Of a stretch of DNA of 16,961 nt, positions 6,844-14,087 are shown piece by piece. The position numbers were made by a program, and so were the translations under genes. The notes beneath the pieces were generated by a model. The model searched no databases. It was not told where the DNA came from and saw nothing but the letters and a program-made list of their open reading frames with translations. How positions within the stretch are numbered: the stretch's first letter is position 1; every line of letters starts with the position of its first letter. This DNA comes from CAYSLA01 sp964431685 (lineage in GTDB: Bacteria; Armatimonadota; UBA5829). The stretch lies in NCBI GenBank assembly GCA_964431685.1, contig CAYSLA010000067.1, positions 1-16,961 on the forward strand, read 5' to 3'.

Positions 6844-8847
6844 ATGACCGAAAAAGCATACTACATAACTACTCCTATCTACTATGTCAACGACGTCCCG
6901 CACGTCGGCAACGCTTATACCACGATCATTGCAGACGTCCTGGCGCGGTATCAGAAACTGAAGGGCCGCGATGTGTTCTTTCTGACCGGAACGGACGAAA
7001 ATGCCCCGAAAGTGGCCGCCGCCGCGAAAGAACGAGGCATCGAGACAAAGCAGTATGTGGACGAGCTGGCCGGACAGTTCCGCAATGTCTGGGAGACTCT
7101 GGACGTCAGATACGATGACTTTATTCGCACCACCGAGCAGCGGCACGTCGACGTTGTCAGCGCTATCTTCGAAAGGTGTTTGAGCCAGGGCGACATATAC
7201 AAGGGAGACTACAAGGGCTGGTACTGTGTGCCATGCGAGACTTTCTGGGCGGAGTCGGACCTTGTCGACGGCAAGTGCCCCAACAAAGAGTGCGGACGAG
7301 CGGTCGAGTGGCTGGAGGAGGAGAACTACTATTTCAGGCTCTCCGCCTATTCGCAGAGGCTTGTAGACCACATCGAAGCCAACCCGGGCTTCCTGCAGCC
7401 TGAGTTCCGCAAGAACGAAGTCGTGAGCTTCATCAAACAGGGCCTGCGCGATGTGTCCATCACGCGCAAGAACCAGGGCTGGGGCATACCAGTTCCGGGT
7501 GATCCGGAGAAGGTTATCTATGTTTGGTTCGACGCGCTGATCAACTACATCTCCGCGATTGGCTACCTGAGCGACGAGGCAAAGTTCAATAGTATCTGGC
7601 CGTGTGACGTGCAACTGATGGGCAAGGATATATTCGTGCGCTTCCACTGCACGTTCTGGCCCGCGATGCTCATGGCGCTTGATCTGCCGCTGCCCAAGGT
7701 GATGTTTGGGCACGGTTTCTGGACGACGGACGGTGAGAAGATATCCAAGTCAAAGGGAAACGCGATTTCGCCGGCGAAGCTGGCCGCGGAACTTGCCGAT
7801 GAGTCCGGCGCAAGCCGACAGGTGGCGATGGATTCCATTCGCTACTTCCTTTGCCGCGAAGTACCGTTCGGGCTGGATGGCGATTTTTCCAGGGAAGGCT
7901 TCAGGCACCGGTTCAACTCCGACCTTGCCAACGATCTCGGGAACCTGCTGAACCGGACGCTGAGCATGGTCGGCAAGTACTTCAACGGCAACATCCCGGA
8001 CCCCGGCGGACACTCGGGTGCTCTGAAGACTGAGATACTGAAGGCCGGGTCGACCGCGGGCGAGGCGTGTGAACGCTTGGAGTTCAGCCGCGCCCTCGAG
8101 GCAATATGGCAGATGGTCAGCGCGTCTAACAAGTATGTCAATGACTCCAGACCGTGGGATCTGGAGAAGCAGGGCCGAACTGATGAACTTGCCGGCGCGC
8201 TTTACTCGGCGCTCGAGGCGGCCAGAGCAGCGGCTATAATGGTGTCGCCGTTCATGCCCACGGCGTCCGCCGCGATTGCCAGACAACTGGGAATCGGCGA
8301 CTCGTTTGAGGCTCTGAAGTGGGCCGACGCGGCTGCCGAGAAACCGTTCGCCCCTGGCACGAAGATCCTTGGGCCCGAGCCCATATTCCCCAGACTGGAC
8401 AGCAAGAAGAAAGTGGAACACCTCGCCCTGACCCCCTCCGAAACGGAGGGGGGAGGGAGAGGTCAGGAGCCCGGAAAAGTGGAAACAAAACCCGAAGAGA
8501 CCCCGAAGCCGCAGGCCGAAGTCGAAACCGTCCCTTACGATTACTTCAGCAAGCTAAAGATCAAGATCGCGGAGATCAAGTCCGCGGAGAAGGTTGAGGG
8601 TGCAGACAAACTCCTGAAGCTTCAGGTGAGTCTTGGCGATGAGGAGCGGCAGATCGTGGCCGGAGTTGCGATGTTCTACGACCCCGAATCGCTTGTTGGC
8701 AGGAAGATAGTGCTGCTCACCAATCTTGAGCCGGCGAAGATACGCGGCGTGCAGTCCAACGGCATGCTGCTGGCCGCCGACGTAGACGGCAAAGCGGTCC
8801 TGCTTCAACCCGACTCCGACGTTCCAGCAGGCTCCAAAGTAAAGTAG
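6844..8847 (+). CDS. metG: Methionine--tRNA ligase
   Basis: Class I aminoacyl-tRNA synthetase, 667 aa, charging tRNA-Met in the cytosol. The HIGH-type motif is PHVGNAY (19-25). The metal-binding knuckle has C128, C131, C145 and C150. The KMSKS loop is KISKSKGN (299-306). An anticodon-binding helical domain follows to about 520. A C-terminal EMAPII/OB-fold tRNA-binding domain (about 562-667: YDYFSKLKIKIAEI, then the GVQSNGMLL region) completes the dimerising form of the enzyme. The start MTEKAYYITTPIYYV at 6844 is the family start, with AAGGA upstream; in-frame codons before it overlap ricT and are not supported. The linker at 526-542 is encoded by a palindromic GC-rich repeat, listed separately. 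Confidence 0.97.
   Translation: MTEKAYYITTPIYYVNDVPHVGNAYTTIIADVLARYQKLKGRDVFFLTGTDENAPKVAAAAKERGIETKQYVDELAGQFRNVWETLDVRYDDFIRTTEQRHVDVVSAIFERCLSQGDIYKGDYKGWYCVPCETFWAESDLVDGKCPNKECGRAVEWLEEENYYFRLSAYSQRLVDHIEANPGFLQPEFRKNEVVSFIKQGLRDVSITRKNQGWGIPVPGDPEKVIYVWFDALINYISAIGYLSDEAKFNSIWPCDVQLMGKDIFVRFHCTFWPAMLMALDLPLPKVMFGHGFWTTDGEKISKSKGNAISPAKLAAELADESGASRQVAMDSIRYFLCREVPFGLDGDFSREGFRHRFNSDLANDLGNLLNRTLSMVGKYFNGNIPDPGGHSGALKTEILKAGSTAGEACERLEFSRALEAIWQMVSASNKYVNDSRPWDLEKQGRTDELAGALYSALEAARAAAIMVSPFMPTASAAIARQLGIGDSFEALKWADAAAEKPFAPGTKILGPEPIFPRLDSKKKVEHLALTPSETEGGGRGQEPGKVETKPEETPKPQAEVETVPYDYFSKLKIKIAEIKSAEKVEGADKLLKLQVSLGDEERQIVAGVAMFYDPESLVGRKIVLLTNLEPAKIRGVQSNGMLLAADVDGKAVLLQPDSDVPAGSKVK
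8427..8467. repeat. Palindromic repeat inside the metG linker
   Basis: Nested inverted repeats: CCCCCTCCG-AAA-CGGAGGGGG (8432-8452) within CCTGACC (8427-8433) / GGTCAGG (8461-8467). It is read in frame as a Ser/Thr/Glu/Gly-rich loop between the anticodon-binding and tRNA-binding domains. Composition and symmetry look like an intergenic-type repeat that has landed in a tolerant linker. The outer CTGACCCC also occurs in the 8881-8931 palindrome. Confidence 0.6.
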
Positions 8848-8880
8848 CGTCACAGTAATCCTACAGACGGACGGGGAAGG

Positions 8881-8931
8881 TCTGACCCCTGATAGGGCGC
8901 GATTTCAAATCGCGCCCTATCAGGGGTCAGA
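8881..8931. repeat. 51-bp perfect palindrome between metG and the sigma gene
   Basis: Two 25-bp arms (8881-8905 and 8907-8931) are exactly complementary around a single central C. The arm begins TCTGACCCCTGATAGGGC and ends GCGATTT. No T-tract follows, so a standard intrinsic terminator is doubtful. It starts 34 nt after the metG stop and ends 15 nt before the sigma ATG, so a folded hairpin would sit against the sigma gene's ribosome-binding region. A REP-type element or a regulatory hairpin is possible. Confidence 0.75.
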
Positions 8932-8946
8932 ACGGCACGAGATAAC

Positions 8947-9525
8947 ATGGACCACGAGTCCGACCTTGAGCTCCTTGAGAAAGTTCGCAGCGGAGATACG
9001 GCCGCCTACGGCGAACTCGTGAACCGGCACGCCGGAGTTGTATCCGGCGTCGTCTCGCGCATGGTCGACGATCGCGATGATGTGGACGACGTGGTGAGCC
9101 AGGTGTTTGTAAAGGCTTACAGGTCACTCGCGAGCTTTCGCGGCCGCTGCGCCTTCTCTACCTGGCTTTACCGCATCGCAGCGAACACCTCCATCAGCTA
9201 CCGAAGTGCGCGCGCAAGACACCGTCACATATCCGTGGACGATCCTGACACGGGCATAGCCGCCGCACTGGAATCCCCCGATGCCGACAATCCCCAGAAT
9301 GCTGCCGAAAGATCGCAGATGCGAGCGGCCGTGCGCACTGCCGTGAACGCCCTGCCGGAGAAGCACAGGGTGGTGGTCGTTCTATACTACTTCCAGTCAA
9401 TGCCCTGTCAGGAAATCGCGGCCATTCTGGGCTGCAGTGTGGGCACAGTGTGGAGCCGCCTGCATCACGCCTGCAAGAAGCTTGGCCCAGCGCTCAAAGG
9501 CTATGGAGAAGAATGTGCCGAATGA
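8947..9525 (+). CDS. RNA polymerase ECF sigma factor (sigma-70 family)
   Basis: A 192-aa ECF (group 4) sigma factor directing RNA polymerase to a dedicated regulon. Region 2 covers about residues 20-90: the acidic core-binding segment DDVDDVVSQVFVKAYRSL (44-61), then the -10 recognition helix STWLYRIAANTSISYRSAR. After a variable linker, region 4 (about 126-180) has ALPEKHRVVVVLYYF and the HTH SMPCQEIAAILGCSVGTVWS, which reads the -35. No region 3, as expected for ECFs. The ribosome-binding site is poor (only GAG near -9), and a large hairpin lies directly upstream, so translation may be restrained. No anti-sigma gene is seen immediately downstream; the sequence soon enters the gap. The zinc-finger anti-sigma gene at 12904 is a candidate partner. 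Confidence 0.93.
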   Translation: MDHESDLELLEKVRSGDTAAYGELVNRHAGVVSGVVSRMVDDRDDVDDVVSQVFVKAYRSLASFRGRCAFSTWLYRIAANTSISYRSARARHRHISVDDPDTGIAAALESPDADNPQNAAERSQMRAAVRTAVNALPEKHRVVVVLYYFQSMPCQEIAAILGCSVGTVWSRLHHACKKLGPALKGYGEECAE

Positions 9526-9575
9526 TTGGATCGTGATCTGCAGTGAATAGAGAACCGCGGTTTGAGGAGTAAAGC

Positions 9576-9659
9576 ATGCATACTGAGATTGTGTTCGGGC
9601 TGCCAGCGATCATAGTCGTTCCGCTGGCAATACACTTCCTGATGGGGTTTGACAAACCC
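9576..9659 (+). CDS. Start of a small membrane protein, cut by gap
   Basis: ATG with GAGGAG eight bases upstream opens MHTEIVFGLPAIIVVPLAIHF, a hydrophobic single-span segment, then LMGFDKP at the edge of the N-run. Only 28 residues are visible, so no family can be assigned. It follows the sigma gene by 50 nt in the same direction and could belong to the same operon. Its frame cannot be linked to what lies past the gap. Confidence 0.5.
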
Positions 9660-9759
9660 NNNNNNNNNNNNNNNNNNNNNNNNNNNNNNNNNNNNNNNNN
9701 NNNNNNNNNNNNNNNNNNNNNNNNNNNNNNNNNNNNNNNNNNNNNNNNNNNNNNNNNNN
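9660..9759. other. Assembly gap (100 N)
   Basis: Exactly 100 undetermined bases, the usual placeholder for a scaffold gap of unknown size. Gene content and spacing between 9576 and 10029 therefore cannot be trusted. Any ORF drawn across it is artificial. Confidence 0.98.
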
Positions 9760-10029
9760 GCGAAATCGCCTCGCCCGACAAATGCGTTTCGTTTGTTTCG
9801 CAGAGAGTTTGAACTTGCAGCGCCGCCGACCGGGGCGCAGTTGTGCGTATCCGCTGAGTGGCGGTACAAGCTATACATCAACGGCGAGTTTGTGCAGATC
9901 GGGCCGATGCGTGGCGTCATCCTACTCAGGTCTGCGGGTACGCGAAAGGATTTCAGTCTCCACAGGGCGAGACAGTGCTGCGGTCGAACTGGTGAGTTGT
10001 TCTGCAAGCCTGACTTTTCGGACATATAG
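9760..10029 (+). pseudogene. Truncated alpha-L-rhamnosidase-like N-terminal fragment
   Basis: The 89 residues after the gap read NAFRLFRREFELAAPP, then SAEWRYKLYINGEFVQIGPMRG. This pattern (FRREFEL ... ADWRYKLYVNGxxVGxGPxRG) is typical of the N-terminal carbohydrate-binding/sandwich domain of GH78-like alpha-L-rhamnosidases. Such enzymes need several hundred more residues including a catalytic (alpha/alpha)6 barrel. Here the frame becomes unrelated after MRG and stops at 10029, and all three frames close before the next gene at 10153. It is a 3'-truncated remnant; the 5' end is lost in the gap. A frameshift just after GPMRG is possible, because the +2 frame reads WRHPTQ there, but that frame stops at 9993. 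Confidence 0.55.
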
Positions 10030-10152
10030 ATCGCCGCGTGTCTGCCAATAATACGTTCGAGAAGGAAACCTGTGCGCTTCTGTATAACTATAGACTCTAG
10101 GCGCGGCGGGACGGCTCGCGTACGTGCCAGAAAAGGAATTCGGAGGAAACAA

Positions 10153-11364
10153 ATGAAAACGGTTATCGCAACGCTATTCGCCATTGCTCTGCTGATGGTC
10201 GTGTCTACCGCCTATGCGGGGGACATCAACTTTGGCAGCACCGCGAGGTCCATCGGCTTTGGTGGAGCCGGCCTCGCTCTCGGAGATGACTCCGCAACAA
10301 CTGCTGTGCTGAACCCGGCTTCTTCGGCCGTATCAGGCGCGAAGTTCAAGTTCATCGTACCCGGGATCGACTTCAGCTCAACGGGCGCCTCATTCGGCGA
10401 CATACTCGATGCGCACGACAAGATCACGGGCGGCAGCGTCACCGGCGCACTGGACTTGATTAACACATTTGGCAAGCATCCGACGACAATGGGCTTGAGC
10501 CTTGTCACCGGGTTTGCCGGCAAGTTCGGGTTGACGTTCGAAGCCGAGGCCCGCAGGTCTGTCATCCCTGGAGCTGCCGCAGGCGAATGGGCGGGGGCCG
10601 GTCAGGCTTTCCGGAGCGGGACGGTGAACCTGGCAACACTCACATCTTCGATCACCAACGCCAACTTCCAGAGCACTGTCAGCAGCGCGCTGGCCGGGAA
10701 CACGGCTGCAGCAAACACATCGTTTGGCCTGTATCTCAATGACTTGTCGCAGAACTTTGTTGGAACAAACACCTCTTTCGTGCTACCGGCCATCCACTAC
10801 TCCGCAGGCGTTCAGACCGAGAAAGGCAACCTGTACGTCGGCACCAACCTGAAGTTCCTCCAGACTGAAGCGCGGCAATGGCAGATCACTGCAACTCCCG
10901 GCTCTGCTTCGCCAATTACGGTCGCCGGCGGTGCGGTGAACGCGGATGTCGACTACGCTGCAGTGGAAGTCAGCAAGACAAAGAAGAACACCATCAAGGC
11001 CGATGTGGGAGCGATATACAAGCCCAACGACTCAATCTGGCAGTATGGAATCGTGGTTAACAACCTCGTGAAGCCGGAGACGGGTTCACTGGCCGCGGCC
11101 CAGTCGGACGCGATGGTGAGCGTAGGTATTGCCTCACATCCGCTGCCCGGAATGACCGTGGCCGCTGACATCGTTAACATAACCGGAGCCAACGACGAGA
11201 AGGCTTCTGTTCGGATGGGAGGCGAGTGGAGATTCACCAAGTTCTTCGCCGCGCGAGCGGGATATGGCGGAAAGAGTTTTACCTACGGTGTAGATCTGTT
11301 CGGCCTGAACCTGGCCTTCGCCGGCAAGACGCCCAAGCTGCTGACACAAGTGCTGCGGTTCTAG
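10153..11364 (+). CDS. Outer-membrane beta-barrel protein (TraF_2/PorV-like), copy 1
   Basis: A 403-aa exported protein. Signal peptide is residues 1-22 (MKT...STAYA) with mature start GDINFGSTARS. The N-terminal segment ARSIGFGGAGLAL ... TAVLNPASSAV is the hallmark of the TraF_2/PorV/FadL-like barrel group (GxGGAGxAxxDDxxxxxxNPA). Alternating hydrophobic strands fill the remainder, and the protein ends VLRF, a C-terminal Phe recognised by the BAM machinery. The start is set by GGAGGAAAC three bases before ATG. Upstream TATAAC and TATAGA could be -10 elements but no good -35 is seen. It is paralogous to the next gene from mature N-terminus to last residue. A transport or structural outer-membrane role is likely; substrate unknown. 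Confidence 0.8.
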   Translation: MKTVIATLFAIALLMVVSTAYAGDINFGSTARSIGFGGAGLALGDDSATTAVLNPASSAVSGAKFKFIVPGIDFSSTGASFGDILDAHDKITGGSVTGALDLINTFGKHPTTMGLSLVTGFAGKFGLTFEAEARRSVIPGAAAGEWAGAGQAFRSGTVNLATLTSSITNANFQSTVSSALAGNTAAANTSFGLYLNDLSQNFVGTNTSFVLPAIHYSAGVQTEKGNLYVGTNLKFLQTEARQWQITATPGSASPITVAGGAVNADVDYAAVEVSKTKKNTIKADVGAIYKPNDSIWQYGIVVNNLVKPETGSLAAAQSDAMVSVGIASHPLPGMTVAADIVNITGANDEKASVRMGGEWRFTKFFAARAGYGGKSFTYGVDLFGLNLAFAGKTPKLLTQVLRF

Positions 11365-11387
11365 CAGGCAGCGGTTCTATGTTGTAT

Positions 11388-11420
11388 GTTGGGGGTTCGA
11401 CGTGCCTGTCGGACCCCAAC
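11388..11420 (+). terminator. Hairpin between the two barrel genes
   Basis: GTTGGGG / CCCCAAC outer stem, one bulged G, then TTCGAC / GTCGGA (one G-T pair) around the loop GTGCCT. Followed by TGTATTGTC, only weakly T-rich. It may be a partial terminator/attenuator that tunes the ratio of the two paralogues, or a 3' stabilising hairpin. Confidence 0.4.
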
Positions 11421-11481
11421 TGTATTGTCGGACCGATACGTGTGGACAGTCGGAAAGCAGCAAAGACTCAAGGAGACTTCG

Positions 11482-12699
11482 ATGCGACTGAATGGATACT
11501 TATATGCGTTCGTGATAGCTGCAGTGGCGATTGCGGCGCCGGCGCTGGCCGGCGACATCAACTTCGGAAGCACTGCCCGGTCGGTTGGTTTGGGCGGTGC
11601 GGGTCTAGCGCTGGCAGGCGATCTGGCCTCGACAGCCGTCACGAATCCCGCTGCCACCGCGCTTCGAGAGGTTGACTTCAAGTTCATACCGCCTGGTCTG
11701 GACTTCCACACCAATGGCGCCAGTTTCGCCAAACTCCTCGATAACGTAAACACAATCGTCTCCGGGGGCAACAGCGCGGCAGCGATGAACATGGTCAACA
11801 GCTTTGGCAAGAACCCGACCACGATGACAGTGACCTCTCAAATCGGGTTTGCCGGACGGTTGGGCGTGGTTCTGGAGGGTGAGGCGAACGCCACCATCGC
11901 AACAGATTCCGCGGCCAGGGAATGGGCTCAGTTGTCGCTCCCATTCCAGAAGGGCTTCTACGACCTGACCCGTCTTCAGGGATCAACCACCAACATAAAC
12001 CTGATAAACGCAATAGCATACACCCTGGACCCAAGCAAGGGTGATGCCCTGACCGCTCTCAACTCCTATCTCTCGGATCTGTCCGCGAACGCCGTTCAAA
12101 TGAACCTGGCCTATTCCATGCCCACAGTCAACTACAGCTCGCGCACCGAGACTCCCAAGGGCACCCTGTGGGTTGGAGGCAACCTCAAGATTCTCCGGAC
12201 TGAGAGCCACTCCTATCAGATTCAGGCAAGGCCGGCTTCTGCCACTCCCATCGCCCAGGTCGGCTCCGGAGTGCTTGCGGACCTGGATTTTGCGGCTGTG
12301 GAGATGCCCGTCCAGAAGCGCACGAGCCTGAAGGCAGATGTCGGGGCTATCTTCCAACCGCACGACTCGGTCTGGAAGTGCGGTGTCGTGGTCAGCAACT
12401 TCATCAAGCCAAAGATGCGCGGTATAGAGGTCAATCAGGCGGACCCGATGGTCAGCATAGGAGTCGGCTCGCACCCGCTTGAGGGGATGACGATTGCGGC
12501 GGACATTGTGAACATTACCGGCTCAAACGACGAGAAGCCGCAGTTGCGTTTTGGGTTCGAGTGGAGGCTCGCGGACAGGTTGCTCGCCAGAGTGGGGTAC
12601 TCGGGTAAGAACCTCACGTATGGCCTCGACATCTATAACTTCAACCTGGCCTTCGCGGCCAACACCCCCAGGCTGCTGACCAACGTGCTGCGCTTCTAG
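11482..12699 (+). CDS. Outer-membrane beta-barrel protein (TraF_2/PorV-like), copy 2
   Basis: A 405-aa tandem paralogue of the preceding gene. Signal peptide is residues 1-23 (MRLNGYLYAF...APALA), and the mature start GDINFGSTARS is identical to copy 1. Shared blocks include GGAGLALA, NPAATAL, the motif VNITGSNDEK, and the end NTPRLLTNVLRF with C-terminal Phe. AAGGAGA lies seven bases before the chosen ATG; the longer in-frame start at 11386 falls in the intergenic hairpin and has no RBS. The pair probably arose by local duplication and has diverged over the middle. It ends just before a strong terminator, which closes this two-gene unit. Confidence 0.8.
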   Translation: MRLNGYLYAFVIAAVAIAAPALAGDINFGSTARSVGLGGAGLALAGDLASTAVTNPAATALREVDFKFIPPGLDFHTNGASFAKLLDNVNTIVSGGNSAAAMNMVNSFGKNPTTMTVTSQIGFAGRLGVVLEGEANATIATDSAAREWAQLSLPFQKGFYDLTRLQGSTTNINLINAIAYTLDPSKGDALTALNSYLSDLSANAVQMNLAYSMPTVNYSSRTETPKGTLWVGGNLKILRTESHSYQIQARPASATPIAQVGSGVLADLDFAAVEMPVQKRTSLKADVGAIFQPHDSVWKCGVVVSNFIKPKMRGIEVNQADPMVSIGVGSHPLEGMTIAADIVNITGSNDEKPQLRFGFEWRLADRLLARVGYSGKNLTYGLDIYNFNLAFAANTPRLLTNVLRF

Positions 12700-12728
12700 G
12701 AGCCAGCCAACTCTTTGACGGGAATAGC

Positions 12729-12766
12729 ACGGGGCGGTCCGAACGTTTGCCGGACGCCCCGTTTTT
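12729..12766 (+). terminator. Strong intrinsic terminator
   Basis: ACGGGGC-G-GTCCG stem paired with CGGAC-GCCCCGT (one bulged G), loop AACGTTTGC, then TTTTT. It ends the tandem barrel-protein unit, so the anti-sigma gene downstream needs its own promoter within 12767-12890. Confidence 0.88.
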
Positions 12767-12903
12767 GCACATGTAGAAATGGCGATACGAAACAGAGAAT
12801 GCTCGTGTTCTGCGTTACTTTTTGGCCGGAACGGTGTCTGTATAGGTAATGGGTAACAGAGGCAGGCAGACCAGTTTCGCTTTAGTGATGTAGGAGAATA
12901 CCA

Positions 12904-13989
12904 ATGCGTTGCAGAGAGGCCATACGGAACCTGGAAAGTTTCACGTGCGGTGAAGCGAGCGCGCTGGACAGGGTGCGCATACAAGCTCACCTGGATACCT
13001 GTTCTTCGTGCAGGAGGGAGTTCGCCGAGACACGCGTGCTTGCCCAGCTCGTGGCACAGATACCCCAGTTGGATCCCGCACCAGAGATTGCCGACTCGCT
13101 GCACGCCTTTGTTGCTGCGAAGACATCGGAGCGAGAGGCTTGCACTAACGCGGCGGCATTGTTTTCTGACTATGCAGATGGTTCTCTCTCCCCCGTCCAA
13201 CAGGCATTTCTGGCCACTCACGTGAAGAGCTGCGCGGAATGCGCTGAAGAACTCGAAGCCACGAAGCTGCTGACTGACGCGATTCGTTCCATTCCGGAGC
13301 TTGATGATTCACGAGTTCTTGTCCGCGTGCCGCAGACCGCGCATGCCGGTGCGACACGCAGCGGTTGGCTTAGCGCAGGAGCAAGGTATGCCGCGGTGGG
13401 ACTGGCGGCCTGTGCGGTAATCGCTGTCGCGCTCAGTTTCCGCTCTTCGCAGGTCTCGACCCTGCCAGCGGAACCTGCAAGGACTCCTATTGTTGCCACC
13501 GAGCGACAACCGACGCCTGAGTCGGTCACGGGCACAACGGAGGCTCGGGTTGCTGCCGTGAGTGCCGGAGAGGTTGCAGACCGAGGTCCGCGAGTTGCGC
13601 GCAGGCCAAAGCACTCAAGCGCCACGGCGGCGTTGACGCCACCGGTGGCCAAACGCGCGCCGGCGGCGGCTCCCGTGGCAACGAAACCTGCTGCTGACGA
13701 CGATCTAGATCTGTCCGAAGTTACGATAGATGCAGACGCAGTTGACCTGGTTGCGGACTCACGCGAGCCCGTTGACGAATACGCCGACGTCCGTGCTGCA
13801 GATCAGCCGGCCCCTGCGCCCGCGCCTGTTATAAAGGTTTCTGCCCCGGACGAGGCAGCGGTTCGGCGTGCGGCCTCAATCGTGGTGAAGTCGCACTCGA
13901 TCGACAAGTGGCTTAAGGAATCAAAGCGGGCAGAGGTGCCTGCGAGACCCGATAGGCCGGAGGTCGAACTCATAACGATCAGGTTCTGA
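12904..13989 (+). CDS. Membrane anti-sigma factor with two zinc-finger motifs
   Basis: A 361-aa single-span protein. The cytoplasmic part has two successive zf-HC2/ZAS-type motifs: C3 ... H29-x3-C33-x2-C36, and C80 ... H106-x3-C110-x2-C113. The second is preceded by LFSDYADGSLSPVQQAFLATHV, the classic ZAS helix. A transmembrane helix follows at about 161-179 (RYAAVGLAACAVIAVALSF). The outer part is a long Ala/Pro/Val-rich low-complexity segment, then a small C-terminal region ending ELITIRF. ZAS proteins sequester ECF sigma factors at the membrane. The sigma gene at 8947 is a candidate partner, but it is not adjacent and a gap lies between. RBS TAGGAGA is seven bases upstream. A 28-codon ORF and a giant secreted-protein gene follow in the same operon. 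Confidence 0.82.
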   Translation: MRCREAIRNLESFTCGEASALDRVRIQAHLDTCSSCRREFAETRVLAQLVAQIPQLDPAPEIADSLHAFVAAKTSEREACTNAAALFSDYADGSLSPVQQAFLATHVKSCAECAEELEATKLLTDAIRSIPELDDSRVLVRVPQTAHAGATRSGWLSAGARYAAVGLAACAVIAVALSFRSSQVSTLPAEPARTPIVATERQPTPESVTGTTEARVAAVSAGEVADRGPRVARRPKHSSATAALTPPVAKRAPAAAPVATKPAADDDLDLSEVTIDADAVDLVADSREPVDEYADVRAADQPAPAPAPVIKVSAPDEAAVRRAASIVVKSHSIDKWLKESKRAEVPARPDRPEVELITIRF

Positions 13990-14000
13990 AGCGGAGGTAA

Positions 14001-14087
14001 ATGGAACAACTGGCGCCCTTAGAGAGTAATATACTATGGCGCGTGCCGTCTGTAAGGTATTACGTAGTACGCACAGAGAAACGATGA
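14001..14087 (+). CDS. 28-aa leader ORF coupled to the giant gene
   Basis: A short ORF, MEQLAPLESNILWRVPSVRY and eight more residues, with the best RBS of the region (GGAGGTAA right before ATG), 11 nt after the anti-sigma stop. Its stop TGA overlaps the ATG of the next gene as ATGA. The giant gene itself has only a weak AGAG upstream, so ribosomes probably reach it by termination-reinitiation from this ORF. No family match is recognised. It may be a pure coupling or regulatory leader rather than a functional peptide. Confidence 0.55.
   Translation: MEQLAPLESNILWRVPSVRYYVVRTEKR

Noticed and set aside
6610..7713. Long minus-strand ORF (367 codons) opposite ricT and metG
   Set aside because: It lies against two confidently identified genes and shows no domain or RBS; it is a codon-bias shadow.
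8881..8931. Standard Rho-independent terminator of metG
   Set aside because: The hairpin is very strong but neither side is followed by a T-tract, and it is much longer than usual terminator stems.
9649..10029. ORF drawn continuously across the N-run
   Set aside because: The gap size is unknown, so the two sides cannot be assumed to be in one frame; only the post-gap part was kept.
12800..12890. ECF-type promoter before the anti-sigma gene, based on GGAAC near 12829
   Set aside because: No CGTC-like -10 lies 16-17 nt downstream; the TATAGG/TAGGTA candidates also lack a good -35, so no promoter is claimed.
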